From NCBI GenBank assembly GCA_018389105.1, contig JACATO010000591.1, forward strand, positions 1,474,501 through 1,538,500: DNA of 64,000 nt, read 5' to 3'. The position numbers and the translations under genes are program-made. Source of the stretch: Nautilus pompilius. Its lineage: Eukaryota; Mollusca; Cephalopoda; Nautilida; Nautilidae. Every line of letters begins with the position of its first letter. Position 1 is the stretch's first letter. This document shows, piece after piece, positions 13,790 through 26,870 of the stretch. The notes beneath the pieces are model-generated. The model was not told the origin of the DNA. It ran no database searches and worked only from the letters and a program-made list of their open reading frames with translations.

Positions 13790-14306
13790 CAGGGTTATTC
13801 AAAAAGAATGAACCAATTTCATGATGCATTACTTCAGTTCTCAAGCATCATCATGGAGAATGAGTCAGTGACCATTTGAAAGAGGAGTTTTCTAAGTTTT
13901 GATTGGCTGCCACAGGGGCACTGTAGTCGCGTCATTCCTCCGGCAATGTTCAGTTGTTTGTTTACCCTCAGAATGGCGAGTCCTCAGCAAAAGGCGTTCT
14001 GCGTGCCTTTTCTTATGGGGATATGTAAAAGATCGCGCTTATGATCCACTGCTACCCACTAACCTCGATGATCTTAAACATCAAATAACAACAGCGATCA
14101 ACTCAATGGATCGTGATATGCTGATACGTGTCTGGGAAGAATTCTCTTATCGCATTGATGTTGCCCGTGCTGCAGGTGGTGGCCACATTGAACACTTGTA
14201 AGGCAGGAAATAAAACTTGATTGTGAGTAGAATACTTGTGACTTATTGCTTTTCCTTATTAAAATATTGTGTAATGAAATCAGTTCATTATTTTTGAATA
14301 ACCCTG
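13790..14306 (+). mobile_element. 517-bp internally deleted IS630/Tc1/mariner element
   Basis: The tips CAGGGTTATTCAAAAAGAAT and (right end, reverse complement) CAGGGTTATTCAAAAATAAT are nearly identical, and both ends are flanked by TA (13788-13789 and 14307-14308). The tip sequence and TA target place it in the IS630/Tc1/mariner superfamily. At 517 bp it is far shorter than an autonomous copy. The remaining coding sequence is the extreme start fused to the extreme end of a transposase (see 13973-14201). It is a non-autonomous deletion derivative that could be mobilised only by a related transposase. Confidence 0.92.
13973..14201 (+). pseudogene. Transposase start and end joined by an internal deletion
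   Basis: An ATG at 13973 begins MASPQQKAFCV, which looks like a transposase N-terminus. From about 14004, in a different frame, the sequence reads CLFLWGYVKDRAYDPLLPTN and ends DMLIRVWEEFSYRIDVARAA..HIEHL with a TAA at 14199-14201. The second part is the conserved C-terminus of this transposase group (FLWGYVKD..Y.PPLP.NLDDLK...RVW.E..YRID..R...G.HIEHL). The catalytic core is absent, and the junction near 14000-14010 is out of frame, so no functional protein is made. Confidence 0.85.
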
Positions 14307-16129
14307 TATATTACAGAAACAGTGCAGTAGTCTAGAAAATCAATGTAATTTTCTAATTTTCACATAATTTTTGGGATTAAAAATACCCCTGTATTTATAT
14401 AAACATACATTATAAATAATTGTATACACACTTTATTATCACATCCTTTAGTCTATAGACCCATATGTAAGCCTACTATTTTTTCATAAAAGTCAGTTTA
14501 ATTAAAGGGTGTTTGAAGTATAAACCCATTTTCCTATTTGCAGCTACATATTGATAATTTTACTTTTGATGTGATCTGTAGAGAGTAAAAGAATATTTAT
14601 AACAAAAACAGATTGGATTAAGTGACCAGTAGACAGTGTGAGGAAAATAAAATGAAAATGTAGCTAAAAGTATCTGATTATAACCTTCACTAATTTAGCC
14701 AGTAGAATAATTTTGGTAGAAAAAATCTAATGTGTCACCAAACTACAAATAAGATTTAAAAGCAAGCTCTTCCACAGAAATATTTAGAAAACCTTTTCTG
14801 ATTCCATGTCTTTCATGCCATTTATTTCATTTTGATTTTAATGCAGTCAAATTAAGTATTTATTATATACTGGTTGCAAAATTATAGGAAAATTGGAATT
14901 TGACATTTAATTTTGCTTGTGAGAAACACAGTAACCAGAAGTTATAGAAAACAATTTATTCTTTTGCTAAATTAATCCATGGATGATGACAGACCCTATA
15001 TAGTAAATGTCACAACATGATTGCTATACTCAGTATTGAGTGAGGTCTCTTTCAGAGATTGTTGCTTTGGGCCAAGCCTTTGCTCTGATTGTGTAGATTC
15101 TGTGGAGGAAGATTCCTAAATTATGAGATGTCAATAGATAAAAGATTTTGGAAAATGGCTGGTGGTTGATTCTGTTGTAGTAATGTTGTTGGCCTTGAGG
15201 AACTTATTGATGACACTTTGTGGATTCTGTCATTGTCACTGTCATTCTGGAACACACACCCTAGTGCTATTTGTTATAAAGACTCAGGTCTATCATTCTC
15301 ATAGACTCAGCCAGGTGACTTTGAACAATGATTGGTAGAGGAGTCCTACCAGTCATGACTCCCTCTTGCCACACACTATTACATTGCCTGCCACCATAAG
15401 AAAATTTTCTTGGCACTTTTCTGATGCTCTCTTACATACAATCTACTATCAGAGATATCCAAATGCAATCAGTTTTTATCAGAATCATTAGTTGTTAACA
15501 CTGGACACTTTGTCCAACAACTTCAACTTTGTCCAAACATTTTAAGTTTGCACTGATTATTACTCAAAGGGATACCATTTTATGGATATATGACATAATC
15601 CTGCATGGTGAAAACAGTTTCTGATAGTTTTTCTGAATACTAATGTCAGTGACTGGCCCATCAGAACTGTGTAGTCACTATCACACAAATCCAACAACAC
15701 TCAATCACATTAAAAATCACTTGAGTGTGTAGTAAGCTGAGAACAGTGAAACATTATAACTTACAGCATTGTTAATCTGCATGAACCATTTTGTAACTAA
15801 TCTACTGCAAAGTGTGTCTTGGGACTACCATTGTGGATTTTACTGTACAAATGATGCCATTTACATTGTACTCACATTTCTATACTCATATATGATAATG
15901 CATTTTGAAATTCATATTTTTATACATTATATAATTTTTTAGACTGCTGTCATTGAGTGTTTTTCATGTGTTTCTTACATTAGATTTAGACGTGTATGTT
16001 GACAACACCTGATAGCTGCCAGTTCATTCATGAAAATTTTGATAAAATGCACCTTATTGTTTCTAATTTTTGTGCCTAGTATAATTTCAGTTTTGCCTTT
16101 TAATGCCTGTATTTCATGTGGGTTGCATT

Positions 16130-16340
16130 TACAACCCACTACCCTACAAATCTCTATTCCTCAGTATAATTTAAACTATAGGGACCATGACACAGCATCT
16201 TTATTTACACATCCCTTTGTGACAACAAAAATCCTGTGTTTTCCATATGAGACTGTTGACTAAATATACAACCAGTTCAACACAAATACTAGCTAGTGTC
16301 ACTGGGTGGTTTAAGTAAAGTAAAAACTGACAGGTTATAA
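16130..16340 (+). repeat. Dispersed repeat family R, copy 1
   Basis: It shares with the copies at 19880, 23060, 26745, 33913 and 50860 the order CCCTTTGTGACAACAAA, then TTTTCCATATGAGACTGTTG, then TAAATATACAACCAGTTCAA. I do not recognise the family. No tRNA-like head or inverted repeat is obvious. Boundaries are approximate. Confidence 0.6.
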
Positions 16341-17224
16341 GAGGGTTATAAATACATTATTTGAAATATTTTATTCACTAATGTTTGGAATTAAACTGAT
16401 TTTACTGACATTGTTCATGCACATTTTTCTGAAATGCAAGCCCACTTTTACCCAAGTGAGTCAATTTGGCTACTTTGGCATATATTCTAAAGGATACAGT
16501 GTGTGTTTTGTCATCAGGGTGCTTTTGTGAAAAATTTTTGGCTTGCATGTTGTTATTTTAAGGAATTTTTGTATACACAAAAACAAATAGAATGTTTATC
16601 CATTGCCATCAGTATAACATCACTTATATTATAGTGTAATTGCAAAGATCTGCATGCAGAACACATTTCATAAAAACAAAGCATAAACATCAAAGATAAA
16701 AAATTTACTATTATTTTATGTGACTCAAGTTGCTAAATTATGTTTACATGATGTTCTAGAGTTATTTATAAAAACATATGTGGTTTTCTTTTAGTTACAG
16801 ACTATTAGTTTTAGATTCCTCTGTTTTGGTTTACAAATGTTTTCATTAAAAGGTTAGATATTTCATAGAGTTGTTTCCATTCAAATTTAGTTTTGAAACT
16901 GTTTTAAAATGTCACTTTTTAAAATGAATTTTGAAAGTCAGATATCTTTGTGCAAGTGGCTAAATGATTTTGGTTGGTAAATTGTATTTTTAGCAAGATA
17001 TTAAAATAAAAAAAACAAACAAAACCAATTTAACCAAAATGCATTATACAGTAACTCACCATGTAAATTTGTCAACTCTGTGAATGAATATCTGACCAAA
17101 AGATACATACTTCTGGAGTGATTATATATAAATATATTTTTGACATTTAAGTGGGCAGATAACCAGTGTGCACTATCACTATTTTGAAAATAAATAGATT
17201 CTACAGTATTTCTACATCCACCCA

Positions 17225-17600
17225 AGGCCAATCAGAGTGTGGTCAGAGTCATTGATATATTCTCGTGTGGATCTGTGGCCAATATTATTGTGAAGTTCTT
17301 TCATCAAGGTGAATATTTCTGGTGCAGTGATGCCACCTGAAAGTTCTTCAACATTGACACCATGGGAAGGGCATTCCATTACTTGTCAAGTTTGTATTCA
17401 TTAAGGTTTTCTTGCTAACATTATCCATTCAACAGAACAATCTGACAGCATTTCTACTGACTTTGTTATTGAAAGACCTGGTAAAGGGACAAGTCTACCA
17501 AAACCCTTAAGTATCAGCAGCATAGACTCTTCTGCAATGAGTCCAGGGGTTTCCAATTCATATCTGAAGAATGTAATTAAAACCTTCATCAATATTTTAA
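17225..17600 (-). pseudogene. Possible fragment of a protein-coding sequence, unrecognised
   Basis: On the minus strand one frame reads VLITFFRYELETPGLIAEES and then MLLILKGFGRLVPLPGLSIT before stops at 17398-17403. The same frame resumes with GVNVEELSGGITAPEIFTLM, then KELHNNIGHRSTREYINDSD. The composition looks protein-like, not like random AT-rich sequence, and both halves keep one frame across about 360 bases. I cannot name a family. It could be a processed pseudogene or an old transposon gene. A chance open frame is also possible. Confidence 0.3.
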
Positions 17601-19272
17601 GGTCACTATCAATTATAGCAGTGGAGTGCTGTGATAAAAGACACTAATTATGTGGTGGGGAGCAGCATCCTATCAAAGGATTTGAAAATAAAAGATAGAT
17701 AAGAATTATTATTATTATAAAAAAAATTTTTTAAAAAAACTTTGATATGCTGTTCCTTTACTATAATTTCCAGGAATCTCTACTGGATTTTTCTAAATTG
17801 GTGCCCTGGATAGAATCTGCCATGATGAAAAGATGTAATTGGTGTTTGTTGAAGGATGTCTCAATTCTGCAGTGTACATGGTCATTATAAAGACACATCT
17901 TCTACCATTGCACCATACTGAGACCTGATACTCATATCCTTTAGGAGATTCATGCTCTATGCCACTTTGTGTGGCCATAGTTTGTGGAAGACAAACCAAG
18001 GCATTCTACTTCTTTCCTTGTTTCCCAACACTTTTGATATGAATCTTAAGCACTTATGCGATCATCTGGATTACCAGCGGAAAATAGCCAGTCCAGGTCA
18101 TACCAATGTTGGAATTAATTATGGTTCACATAGATATGGAAGAACCTCGATCAGACCATGATATGAAATCTTATTGATTCAGTGTCAAATAGGGAAGAAA
18201 TAAAAATTGATTTTACTGAGATTTTCATCAAACTTTCCTGATTTCCCAGGACAGGATTTTAGGGATAAGGTCATTTTTATTTTCTTTATTTTAGCAGGCA
18301 ATGTAGCATGGATTTCCTTATGAATGCAAGCATAGAATATGATTGGTTTGATTTTGTAGCCTTTTGAGCATCAAGCCTATTTAATGCAAAAACAAGATAA
18401 ATAATCAATTTTTCAAAGGTTTACTTTTGCAGCTGGTTTGTTCATAGGAAAAAGGACTTCCTCTCATCCACAGTGATGTTTCTTCATGATAACATAATAC
18501 TTAAGCAGTGCATCCTCAAAGAATAAAACAGCAAGATTAGTAGGAAAAGATAATGTAGACACAATGTTTGTAAAAAAATTGTCAGTAAAATTAATGTGTC
18601 TTTGTATAGTTACATATTTAAACTGTCATTGAAACTCTTATTAAGCATATCAGGCCAACTTTTCAGGAAATTTAAAATTATTAATTATGGAATCTTTGTT
18701 CATGAAAGAATAATTTTTATTACAAATTTAAATTGTTTTATACTTTTGTATCAATTTATGTGATGTAGTAAATAAAAATGAAAATTTTCTGAATGACACT
18801 TGTAAAGAGGACTGCAGTGTTAATACTTATAAAACAATTTTGAAAAATTAAAAGTTTAAGAGAATTGACAACCAGTAAAAGTACATACAATAATTTTTAT
18901 ATTTTTGTGCAGCTTCATCTTTGGTTTTTGATATTTTATTTTATTTATTTTGATGTGTAGATGTCTGTTCACATTTAGAGTGCATATATATGTATATATG
19001 TAAAATTAATCTAGTACTATTTTAAGTTTAAAATGTGATAATTCTGACATTGTGTAGTCTTTGAGTTCTACTGTGATGTTAGATTGAAGTTTGTATGATG
19101 ACTGTCAGATGTTGCAGGTATATTAGGTGTAAAATAGTTAACAGATATAGACATTTTTTTTAAATTTCAGATTATTTTTTAATGTGTTGTTTATGCTTTT
19201 CAGATTTTGAAATTATTTTGTTAAGCAATGCTGCTTTGTCTAACCACTCCACTACTACTATATAGTATTAAC

Positions 19273-19331
<59 letters not shown>
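19273..19331. repeat. (ATT)n microsatellite
   Basis: This is an almost uninterrupted ATT/TTA trinucleotide array of about 59 bases with one phase slip in the middle (tattatatta). The open frame across it (poly-Ile/Leu) is an artefact. Confidence 0.97.
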
Positions 19332-19879
19332 GATAATTCAGAACCTCTTTCATGAACATACTTACAAAAGTAAATCTTTATTTTGTGAAATTTTCCAGAT
19401 GTTCAATTGTTTCAGTGAACAAATAGATGTTTAAAATTATACCTTTTACTTGTGTTGAAACTAGTCTATACGTTTCTTGTGTGTATTACTTATAGAGTAA
19501 ATGAAGGGTGTAGTCAGGAAATTGTTTCATACTACATAATCAACAGAAATCTGCCCAGAGGCATAGTTGGCATAAGAAATTCTTTTAGATCTATAACAAT
19601 GAAATTTTGTTTACCAGATCTCTGAAGAAGAAGAAAAAAAAGAAAGATGGAGTAATAGTTAGTTTATGCAATAAAATTTCAAACTGCTGATAAAATTTAA
19701 AACTCAAATATTGATATCAGTTATTTTGGTTTTATTTATTTAACAAATTTTACATGTTTTGATAATGAAGGTTACATTGGAATGATAGAATTTCAAATGA
19801 AATTAGTCAAAATAGAAGTTTATAGATATTTATCAACTAGATTCAGGTGCATTATCTCCCAGTTTATCACATCAGTTCT

Positions 19880-20110
19880 TACCTTCCTTATTTTACTTGA
19901 GCTGTACCTTTACCTAGAAGTACTAGTATTTGTGTTAAAATGGCCATATATTTAGTTAGTATACTTGCAATGCAAAACACATGGGGTTGATTTGATGCAG
20001 ATTTGTTGTTACAAAGGATTATATTAATGAGAAAGGTACTATGTCTCAACCTATGCTTAGTAACACAGATTTGATAGATAGTATGGTGCCATTTAGTGTT
20101 ATCCCTATTT
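19880..20110 (-). repeat. Dispersed repeat family R, copy 2
   Basis: The reverse complement contains TCATTAATATAATCCTTTGT, then ATGTGTTTTGCATTGCAAGT, then CACAAATACTAGTACTTCTA. This is the same order as the other copies. It also shares with the copy at 23060 a segment reading, on the + strand, CAACCTATGCTTAGTAACAC. Confidence 0.65.
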
Positions 20111-21684
20111 AAATGGATTCTATAATCAGTATGCACCAAATGCTTCTTTATTTAACAAGATAGGTAAAAACATGAAAGAAAAGTAATAGAAAAAATCTTG
20201 TATTTACATTGATATGAAACTCCTTCAAATGCAACAATATCCTTACCTGACAACAAAGGAAATGGAGCTACTAGCTTTGTTCTATCAGCAAATGTGGAGA
20301 GATAAACTGATAGTTGGTTTTTCTCATATTTGGTATTCAAAATAGTCACTGTTTTAAAACCTTGTTTGGCCAAAGGAACATTTAATCCATTTCTTCCCAG
20401 GCAGGATTTTTATCCATATTTCCAGTTAGATGGTCTTTATACTGATGAAAAGGATACAGATAATAACCTGTCTTAAAGAGGAGCATGTGTAATTGGACAC
20501 AATCTTTTTAGTGCTATGTTGACCAGCGAAAGATAATGTTGCTATTCTTCTTGAAGCTGTCAGCTTGTATGCAGGTAGCTCTAAAGGATTGTTTCCAGTA
20601 CTTTTTAGGGAATCATAATGCTTTCATTTTTAAAAAGCTTTGTTCCATCCTCTACCATCTCTTCCATCCACTTTATCAATTTATTCTTCTATCTTTTTTA
20701 AGTTAAAGCAGTCAACCAGCTAGCTCTCTGCAGTTTCTTATTTCTTTGCAGTTCTGTATTTCTGCAATTTTCTTTTTACCCTATTCATTCCTGAGCTCTC
20801 CTTTTGTTTTACACCATATTTAGCCACTACTTTTTTGTCTATTTGTCTTTGCGGAAGCATATCAATTTAAAATAAATGGAAACCCCACTGAGACATTTTG
20901 TTATTTAAAAAATCCAAAGGCAAAATAAAATCTACTCCACTAAAACAATTATTCATGTTGGTACGGTTATGCGCTCACTTTTGGCTAATTGGAATACTGG
21001 CATTGCATGACAGTGCTTTAGTTCAAAATGATGTATCAGTTAGCAGGTTTCATTCTTATTTATTGTAAATGCCAAAACAAACTTGATCTGTTACTATTTT
21101 ATGATTCATCATTATTCATTTACATCAATACAGAAAACAAGTTTTCATCATAAATGAGACATATTGGTAGTTTTATACCATAATTACCAATCAAAATGGC
21201 TGTTCATTAAAGTAAAATGAACACTCATAGTTTTATAAAATATTGTCAGTTTAGAATATTAATATATGAACTTTCTCATAATGCAATGTATAGAATGGTC
21301 AACTGTTGACAAAATTAAATGAGTTTGTTTTTGCAAATTTTACATTTTCTGATGGAGCCAAGTTACAGATAAGCCCAATATAGCTAAACTTGTTGGATTA
21401 AATAAATTTTAAAATTTGAAGGATGAATAACTGCTGATATTGATAACTTTTGTTTATTGAGCAGCCAGACATTTTTTTAGTTTTTGGATGAGCAGTCTTT
21501 CATATTTATTATTCTTAAGTATAATTTTCATAACTTGATACAGCTCCTATACATATACTAAGAAAACTTTGTTTAAAACAACTTGCTTATTTTTCTTGGA
21601 AAATATTTTAAAATAATCATCTTATTTGGCACTAGTTGGTTACCTGGTGCTGCTCAGAAAAAATGGCTTTAGGCATACATGCAA

Positions 21685-21812
21685 TAGCTTTAAAGCTTGC
21701 CCAGATTCTGAAGTACCCAAATCCAAAATTTTGGGCCTCTAAGTACTACATATAAGCTTTGAAAGAGTAAGAAACAAATGCACAAACACATCAAAATGTA
21801 TATTAGATTTAC
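21685..21812 (+). repeat. LINE-like 3' end, copy 1
   Basis: It is a direct repeat of 22052-22173. Shared blocks are TTGCCCAGATTCTGAAGTAC, GGCCTCTAAGTACTA, GAAAGAGTAAGAAACAAA and TATTAGATTTAC. The layout (a short conserved block, then a (C)AAA-rich repeat, then TATTAGAT) is typical of the 3' ends of arthropod non-LTR retrotransposons. No reverse transcriptase is present nearby, so this is a 5'-truncated copy. Confidence 0.6.
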
Positions 21813-22051
21813 GATGCTGTTTTAGTTAACACGAGAAGCAATCCATCTCCTCACTCATTCACTTATTCCCATTCATTGTTTAGTGCCGTGAACCCTGAAA
21901 TTTGCATCAACTCTTAAGGTGGAAATACCATTGGTCCACTTTGATATTGGTCTTTATTAACATGTTGCTAAAGAGACTGAGTTAAAGTTGTAGAAGCGGC
22001 GAGGACATAAAATTGTACTTTTCCACAAAAGGCAGATCAGGCCAATGTATG

Positions 22052-22173
22052 ATAGCTTAAAACCCTGCCCAGATTCTCAAATACCTACACCCAAAATTTA
22101 AGGCCTCTAGGTGCTATGGTTCAGCCATGAAAAAGTAACAAACAAACAAACTTCAAAATGCATATTAGATGTA
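22052..22173 (+). repeat. LINE-like 3' end, copy 2
   Basis: It matches copy 1 over its whole length, with blocks CTGCCCAGATTCTCAAATAC, GGCCTCTAGGTGCTATGG and TTCAGCCATGAAAAAGTAAC. It ends in an (AACA)n-like tail and TATTAGATGTAC. It lies 239 bases downstream of copy 1 in the same orientation. Confidence 0.6.
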
Positions 22174-23059
22174 CTTTTTCTCATTTTATTACTATTTTTT
22201 TTAAACATTCACTACAGGTCTAACAGGGATAATGCTTTACATACATTCACTTGACTTACTAATTAGCACTGATATGCTTTTTGCAAAAATTTTGGATTTG
22301 GATACAATGGCATTTTGATCTTGAAAATTATTCATATGTATCAATAAAGTTATATTAGTTATTTACATATTTCTGACACAAATAGTCCATGTATATATAT
22401 ATATCACATGTTTGTACTTAAAAAAAAAAAAAGCAGATATACTTGGAGAGGAGTTTAAAAGATACCTAATATGAATTTATTGGGTTTTTTTTCAAATAAA
22501 AATGTAATAGTGTATTATAGTGATAATTTACCTATATTGTTATTAAGAAGTTTTAACATTTCTTCAGTTTAACAATGATATAATTGGATGGAATCCTCAG
22601 CACACATCCATGTCATCATCACAGCTGGTTTGTTATAATTAATTTAAATGTTTAGAGTTGCAGCTTTATTTACTAAGATACACTGAAAAAATAGTTGCAT
22701 GTCTATCTAGGAAAACTAATAAATTATAATAGCTAGGATTTTAAAATCTTGTCAGTAAATCAATAGACATTAATTTTTCTTATATATAATTTGGCTTTGG
22801 GGATTCACTGGAAGATTATTACTGCTTTATTACTTGCTAGATGGCAGATATCTTAGACACTAGTTTGAATTATCAAAAAGCTGTTGTTATTTTTTTTAAG
22901 ATATATGGTATTTATATTTCTTCACATCTTTGGCTTTCAGTACTGTTTTTTCATCGAAAATAATGTGCTAGTTGTGTTTTAAAATCAATTCACATTGAAA
23001 AAAATTTTTAAAAAATGATCTCTTTATTTTCTTGCATACCAGATCACTTATACCACCTG

Positions 23060-23240
23060 GGATACATTTAAACTGGTTGTACATACTCATAATGAAAAGC
23101 ATATGGGGTTGGATTGAATTGGTTTGTCATTACAAAGGGTTGTGATTCAACCTGTGCTGAGTAATACAGATGTGAAGGGTGGGAAGAGAGCACATGCACT
23201 TCAGATAGCATACAGAGGATTAATCAGTTGTATCAAGAGC
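23060..23240 (-). repeat. Dispersed repeat family R, copy 3
   Basis: The reverse complement reads ATCACAACCCTTTGTAATGA, then CATATGCTTTTCATTATGAG, then TATGTACAACCAGTTTA, matching the family order. On the + strand, CAACCTGTGCTGAGTAATAC matches copy 2. Confidence 0.65.
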
Positions 23241-26200
23241 CAGGGAACCATTTTCATGTGATACTTACATAACATTAAATTTGAAAGAAAGTGTATATTA
23301 TGTTGTACTTTTTAGTCATTAAAGATTAAAAACTGATTTTTGGTTTCATGTCAGCATTGTAGAGTGGGAAGTAATGTCCAATCTAGATAATCCCTAAAGA
23401 TACTTTATCTGGCCATTACACCTTAGTCAGGTCTCATTACAAAAAAAGAAGCTTGGGTGACTGACATTAGCTTGTTTTCATTGTTGGTAGTACCTTCCCA
23501 CTAACTATTAACTTCATCTGTTCAAAATTTAATTTTAATAAACTGGAATGAATTTCATCTGGTTCCATTGCTGTATCCACCTTAAGCTCATTAAAATTTT
23601 CATATTTTTCTCTTATAATTTTAACAGGAACTTACTGGCAGTAAGGTTTCAAATGTTTGCTTGAAGAACTTGTCCAGGACATTTTTCAATAAAGATGGTA
23701 GAAAAATAAGTATAGAGTTTATTAGCTGTTTCTTGTATGATATCAACTGCATTATCCTGTTTGTCTTTAAATGACCCCCACTTTCTCCTTATTGTGCTTT
23801 TTTTTTAACATACACACAACAGTGTCTAGATTTACATTTTAAAGTATCCATTTGCTTCTCATAGTATTCTTCACAGGATTAAATTGATTAGCACATTTCT
23901 TTTGGACTGGTAAAATTGCCTTTTGTTTTTAGGTTGTTTTTTGTTTTCTTTTTCTTGGTGAAATTTATACAAATCATATTTCATTCATCTAGAATTTTTC
24001 TTTTTGTTGCTTTCACTTTAAAATTTTTTTTAGAAATTAACTTATTGCAATTGTTTATTTATATCACTGTCTGCAAGTTAAATGAGATCTCACTTTATTG
24101 AAATTAGGCATGCTTTTATTGATTTAAAATTTCATATTTTTAAAACTTGTGTGTACCATTATTAGTAATATTTACAACAAAATATATTGATTTATGATCA
24201 TCTACCAAGAGGTTAAGGAACACTTAATTAAGTAGGTAGGTTATGGATATGAATTGAAACAAGATCCAACAAGATGTTGCTTCTAGTTGTTTAATCCACT
24301 ATTTGATGCTCTGATGCAGAAAGGAATAATGTACAGCATCATTGAATTTGTATCTAAATAATTAAAGGCAACTTTAATTATTTCGAAGCAAATAGGACTT
24401 TAATAAATATCTGCAATAAGAAAAAAAAATTTTTTTTTTGTTTCATGTTTTCATCCATACACTTTTTCTTTGATCCTGTGTATCTTCCTGGAATGACAGG
24501 TAGCCATTAATAAAAAAAGTTCACCATAAGGAATATCAGGTCAAGCCCATATTTCAGTTACTCTGATCATTTGAAGATCTGCATTGGGCACCAGTGCTCT
24601 TAATTCTTTTTGTTTTGTTCCCTAATTTCTAACAATTCTAGAGTGATTACCTTTTGTAATGTTTTATACTGCTTTTTCAGCTGATTATCTTCAGTTTTAG
24701 AATTTTGAAGAAAGTGCCTGCTACTCTAACATAATCAGAAAACATACCTGCTTCATTTTTAGCTAACTGATAAAATATCTCCCTAGTTCAGATAAAATCT
24801 GTTCTTACTATGGTAGTTTTGACAGCCTGCATTCTAGCCTTTTTCATGAACCTCTTTTTTTTTTCTTACCATTGAATCAGTGATAGATTTTGAAACTGAT
24901 TTGTAATCTTCAACACTTAATTTTCTGATGGTATCAATGACCTTGATCTTTGGTGGCTTTTCTTACCTGTTGTTACTTACATCCTTAAAAACCTCAATTT
25001 CATTCTCTAACTTAAATCTTCCAACATTCTCACTTTTAGGCTGCTGCTTCCTTTCTTGGAGTATCAAATTAATTACAAAATATAAGTTTAAAAACAAACT
25101 GCCAAAGATATGTTATGTGTGATGTTGTAAGCTACTCATTTTAGTCCTGAAAAATAACTTGATAACATTAATGACTTAATGACTTTTATGATCAAGAAAC
25201 CTAAGAAGATAAGTATTTGCTATCTAATAAACAGTAGCTAAAGAAAGAAAGCATATAAGTAATAGAATAATGCAAAATTAATTTTAAAAGTTTGTTGTCT
25301 ATAGTATTTCACTCAAAAAGTAAAGGAATCCTGGAGTTCCATAAAGCATAAATATATTGGAAATTCCTTCAGCTGGGAAATTTTATAAAATGGTTACTAC
25401 TATTAATGTCAATGCAAGTCACATTTGGTTTATTGACCTAAAATATTACACAATTTATTCAGTGGGTTCTAAATAAACTCCAAGAGGATTATAATTGCAT
25501 TTAATAAGTAACTAAAATTGTAGCATATCAATGCACATGGCCTTCCCTTGTTTCATTATTACCTTGAGTATGAACATAGTACAACAGATCTGCCTATTCC
25601 TGATATATCTTTCCAAATTTAAACATGTTGAAACAAAATTTGCCATTTTTTGAGGTTCTACTTTACAAAATTTTTGAAGTTTTCTCTATTCCTTCTGACT
25701 TTTTTTGCATTGAAGAATAAAACAAAAACAAGCTAATGCATTAATCACATGTAAGCAAAGGAAACATGCTTATCAAAGACAGCACAACAGTATATTTTTC
25801 ATTGTTGCTCCTGCTGAACAGTAATGTTGGGCAATTGCTGCTGTTCTTACATTTTATTGACATTATTATCAACCATGCATATTTGTTGTATTGCTTGTGG
25901 AAATCATGTAAAGTACATGCTGGAGTTGGCTATATAAAACTTTCAGGCATTCACCTGCAAAAATGCAATTGCTGTGATTCTTTCAATATTGGAAAAAATG
26001 ACAAGTGACCTATCATTGTGAGGAACAATGGTATTAGAAGGCTATCTGTTTGGATAACCTATTTTGCAGTTGTTGCCATTCTGGATATCTACAGATTGAT
26101 CATTAATAAAATGTATGATTGATTTAAACAAACTGGAGGTGCCAGAGACAGACCAAAATTGGCTTGATAAAATGTTTCTATAGGCCCAAATCCATTACAT

Positions 26201-26708
26201 GCAGCTTTGGCACTTGTGAGATTATTTTAACACTGTCACCTTGACAACAAAAAAGTATATCTGGGCTATACTGACTTTCTGACCAGAGGAACTGCTTATG
26301 TTATGCAGATATACGTGCTCCATTAACATATGCATGAAAATATTTTGACTAGGTTCACAACTGAGTTCAACTCAAGTGGTGTCAATAGCACAGAATTTGA
26401 CTTAAATAAGCATTGTTTAGTAATAATTTTATTTTTGCTGGATGGTTGATGGAGAACAATATAGAAATGAATGCTCTACTCTTCACATCAACTGATTTGG
26501 TGGAAGAATGTTTTAAATCAACAACACTGATTTTCTAAACTTAAAAAAAAATCTGACAGCAATCAGGCAAACCAAATTCATTTTAATAAAACTTATTAAA
26601 TACAAAATGTTAAAAGTTCAATGAGCATTGTTTTTTATTGAGTACTACCAACACATTTATTCTGTATGTAAAGTCAGTGAGACATTTAAAAAAGGAACTT
26701 AAAAATTA

Positions 26709-26713
26709 CACAG

Positions 26714-26747
<34 letters not shown>

Positions 26748-26748
26748 T
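26709..26748. repeat. (CA)n(GA)n microsatellite
   Basis: A CA dinucleotide run passes directly into a GA run of about eleven units. This compound microsatellite abuts repeat family R copy 4. Confidence 0.95.
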
Positions 26749-26870
26749 ACTTTCCTCATTAATATAACTCTCTATGGCATCCATATCACTCCATTTTCAT
26801 GCATTTTGCATTGCAAGTGTTGGTAAGATAGAATTTATGTGGCTTATAAAGGGTTAAGTAATAGAATTTG
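26745..26870 (+). repeat. Dispersed repeat family R, copy 4
   Basis: It contains TTTCCTCATTAATATAACTC and CATGCATTTTGCATTGCAAG, then a divergent end with AAAGGGTTAAGTAAT. It begins directly after the GA tract. Confidence 0.55.

Larger units (their letters stand above)
14309..21684. other. AT-rich intron with a few repeats
   Basis: Apart from the dispersed repeat copies at 16130 and 19880, the possible pseudogene at 17225 and the trinucleotide array at 19273, I see nothing recognisable. The segment 15000-15560 has somewhat richer composition and might be a very old transposon, but I could not place it in a family. Confidence 0.5.

Noticed and set aside
15000-15560. Possible very old Tc1/Tc3-like transposase on the minus strand
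   Set aside because: Fragments are suggestive, but no catalytic motif could be placed in order and no tips were found.
17850-17960. tRNA-like A box (TGGTGCAATGGTAGAAGATG) on the minus strand
   Set aside because: No matching B box at the right distance and no SINE body.
19228-19434. Frame with long runs of Ile and Leu resembling a membrane segment
   Set aside because: It is the translation of the ATT microsatellite.
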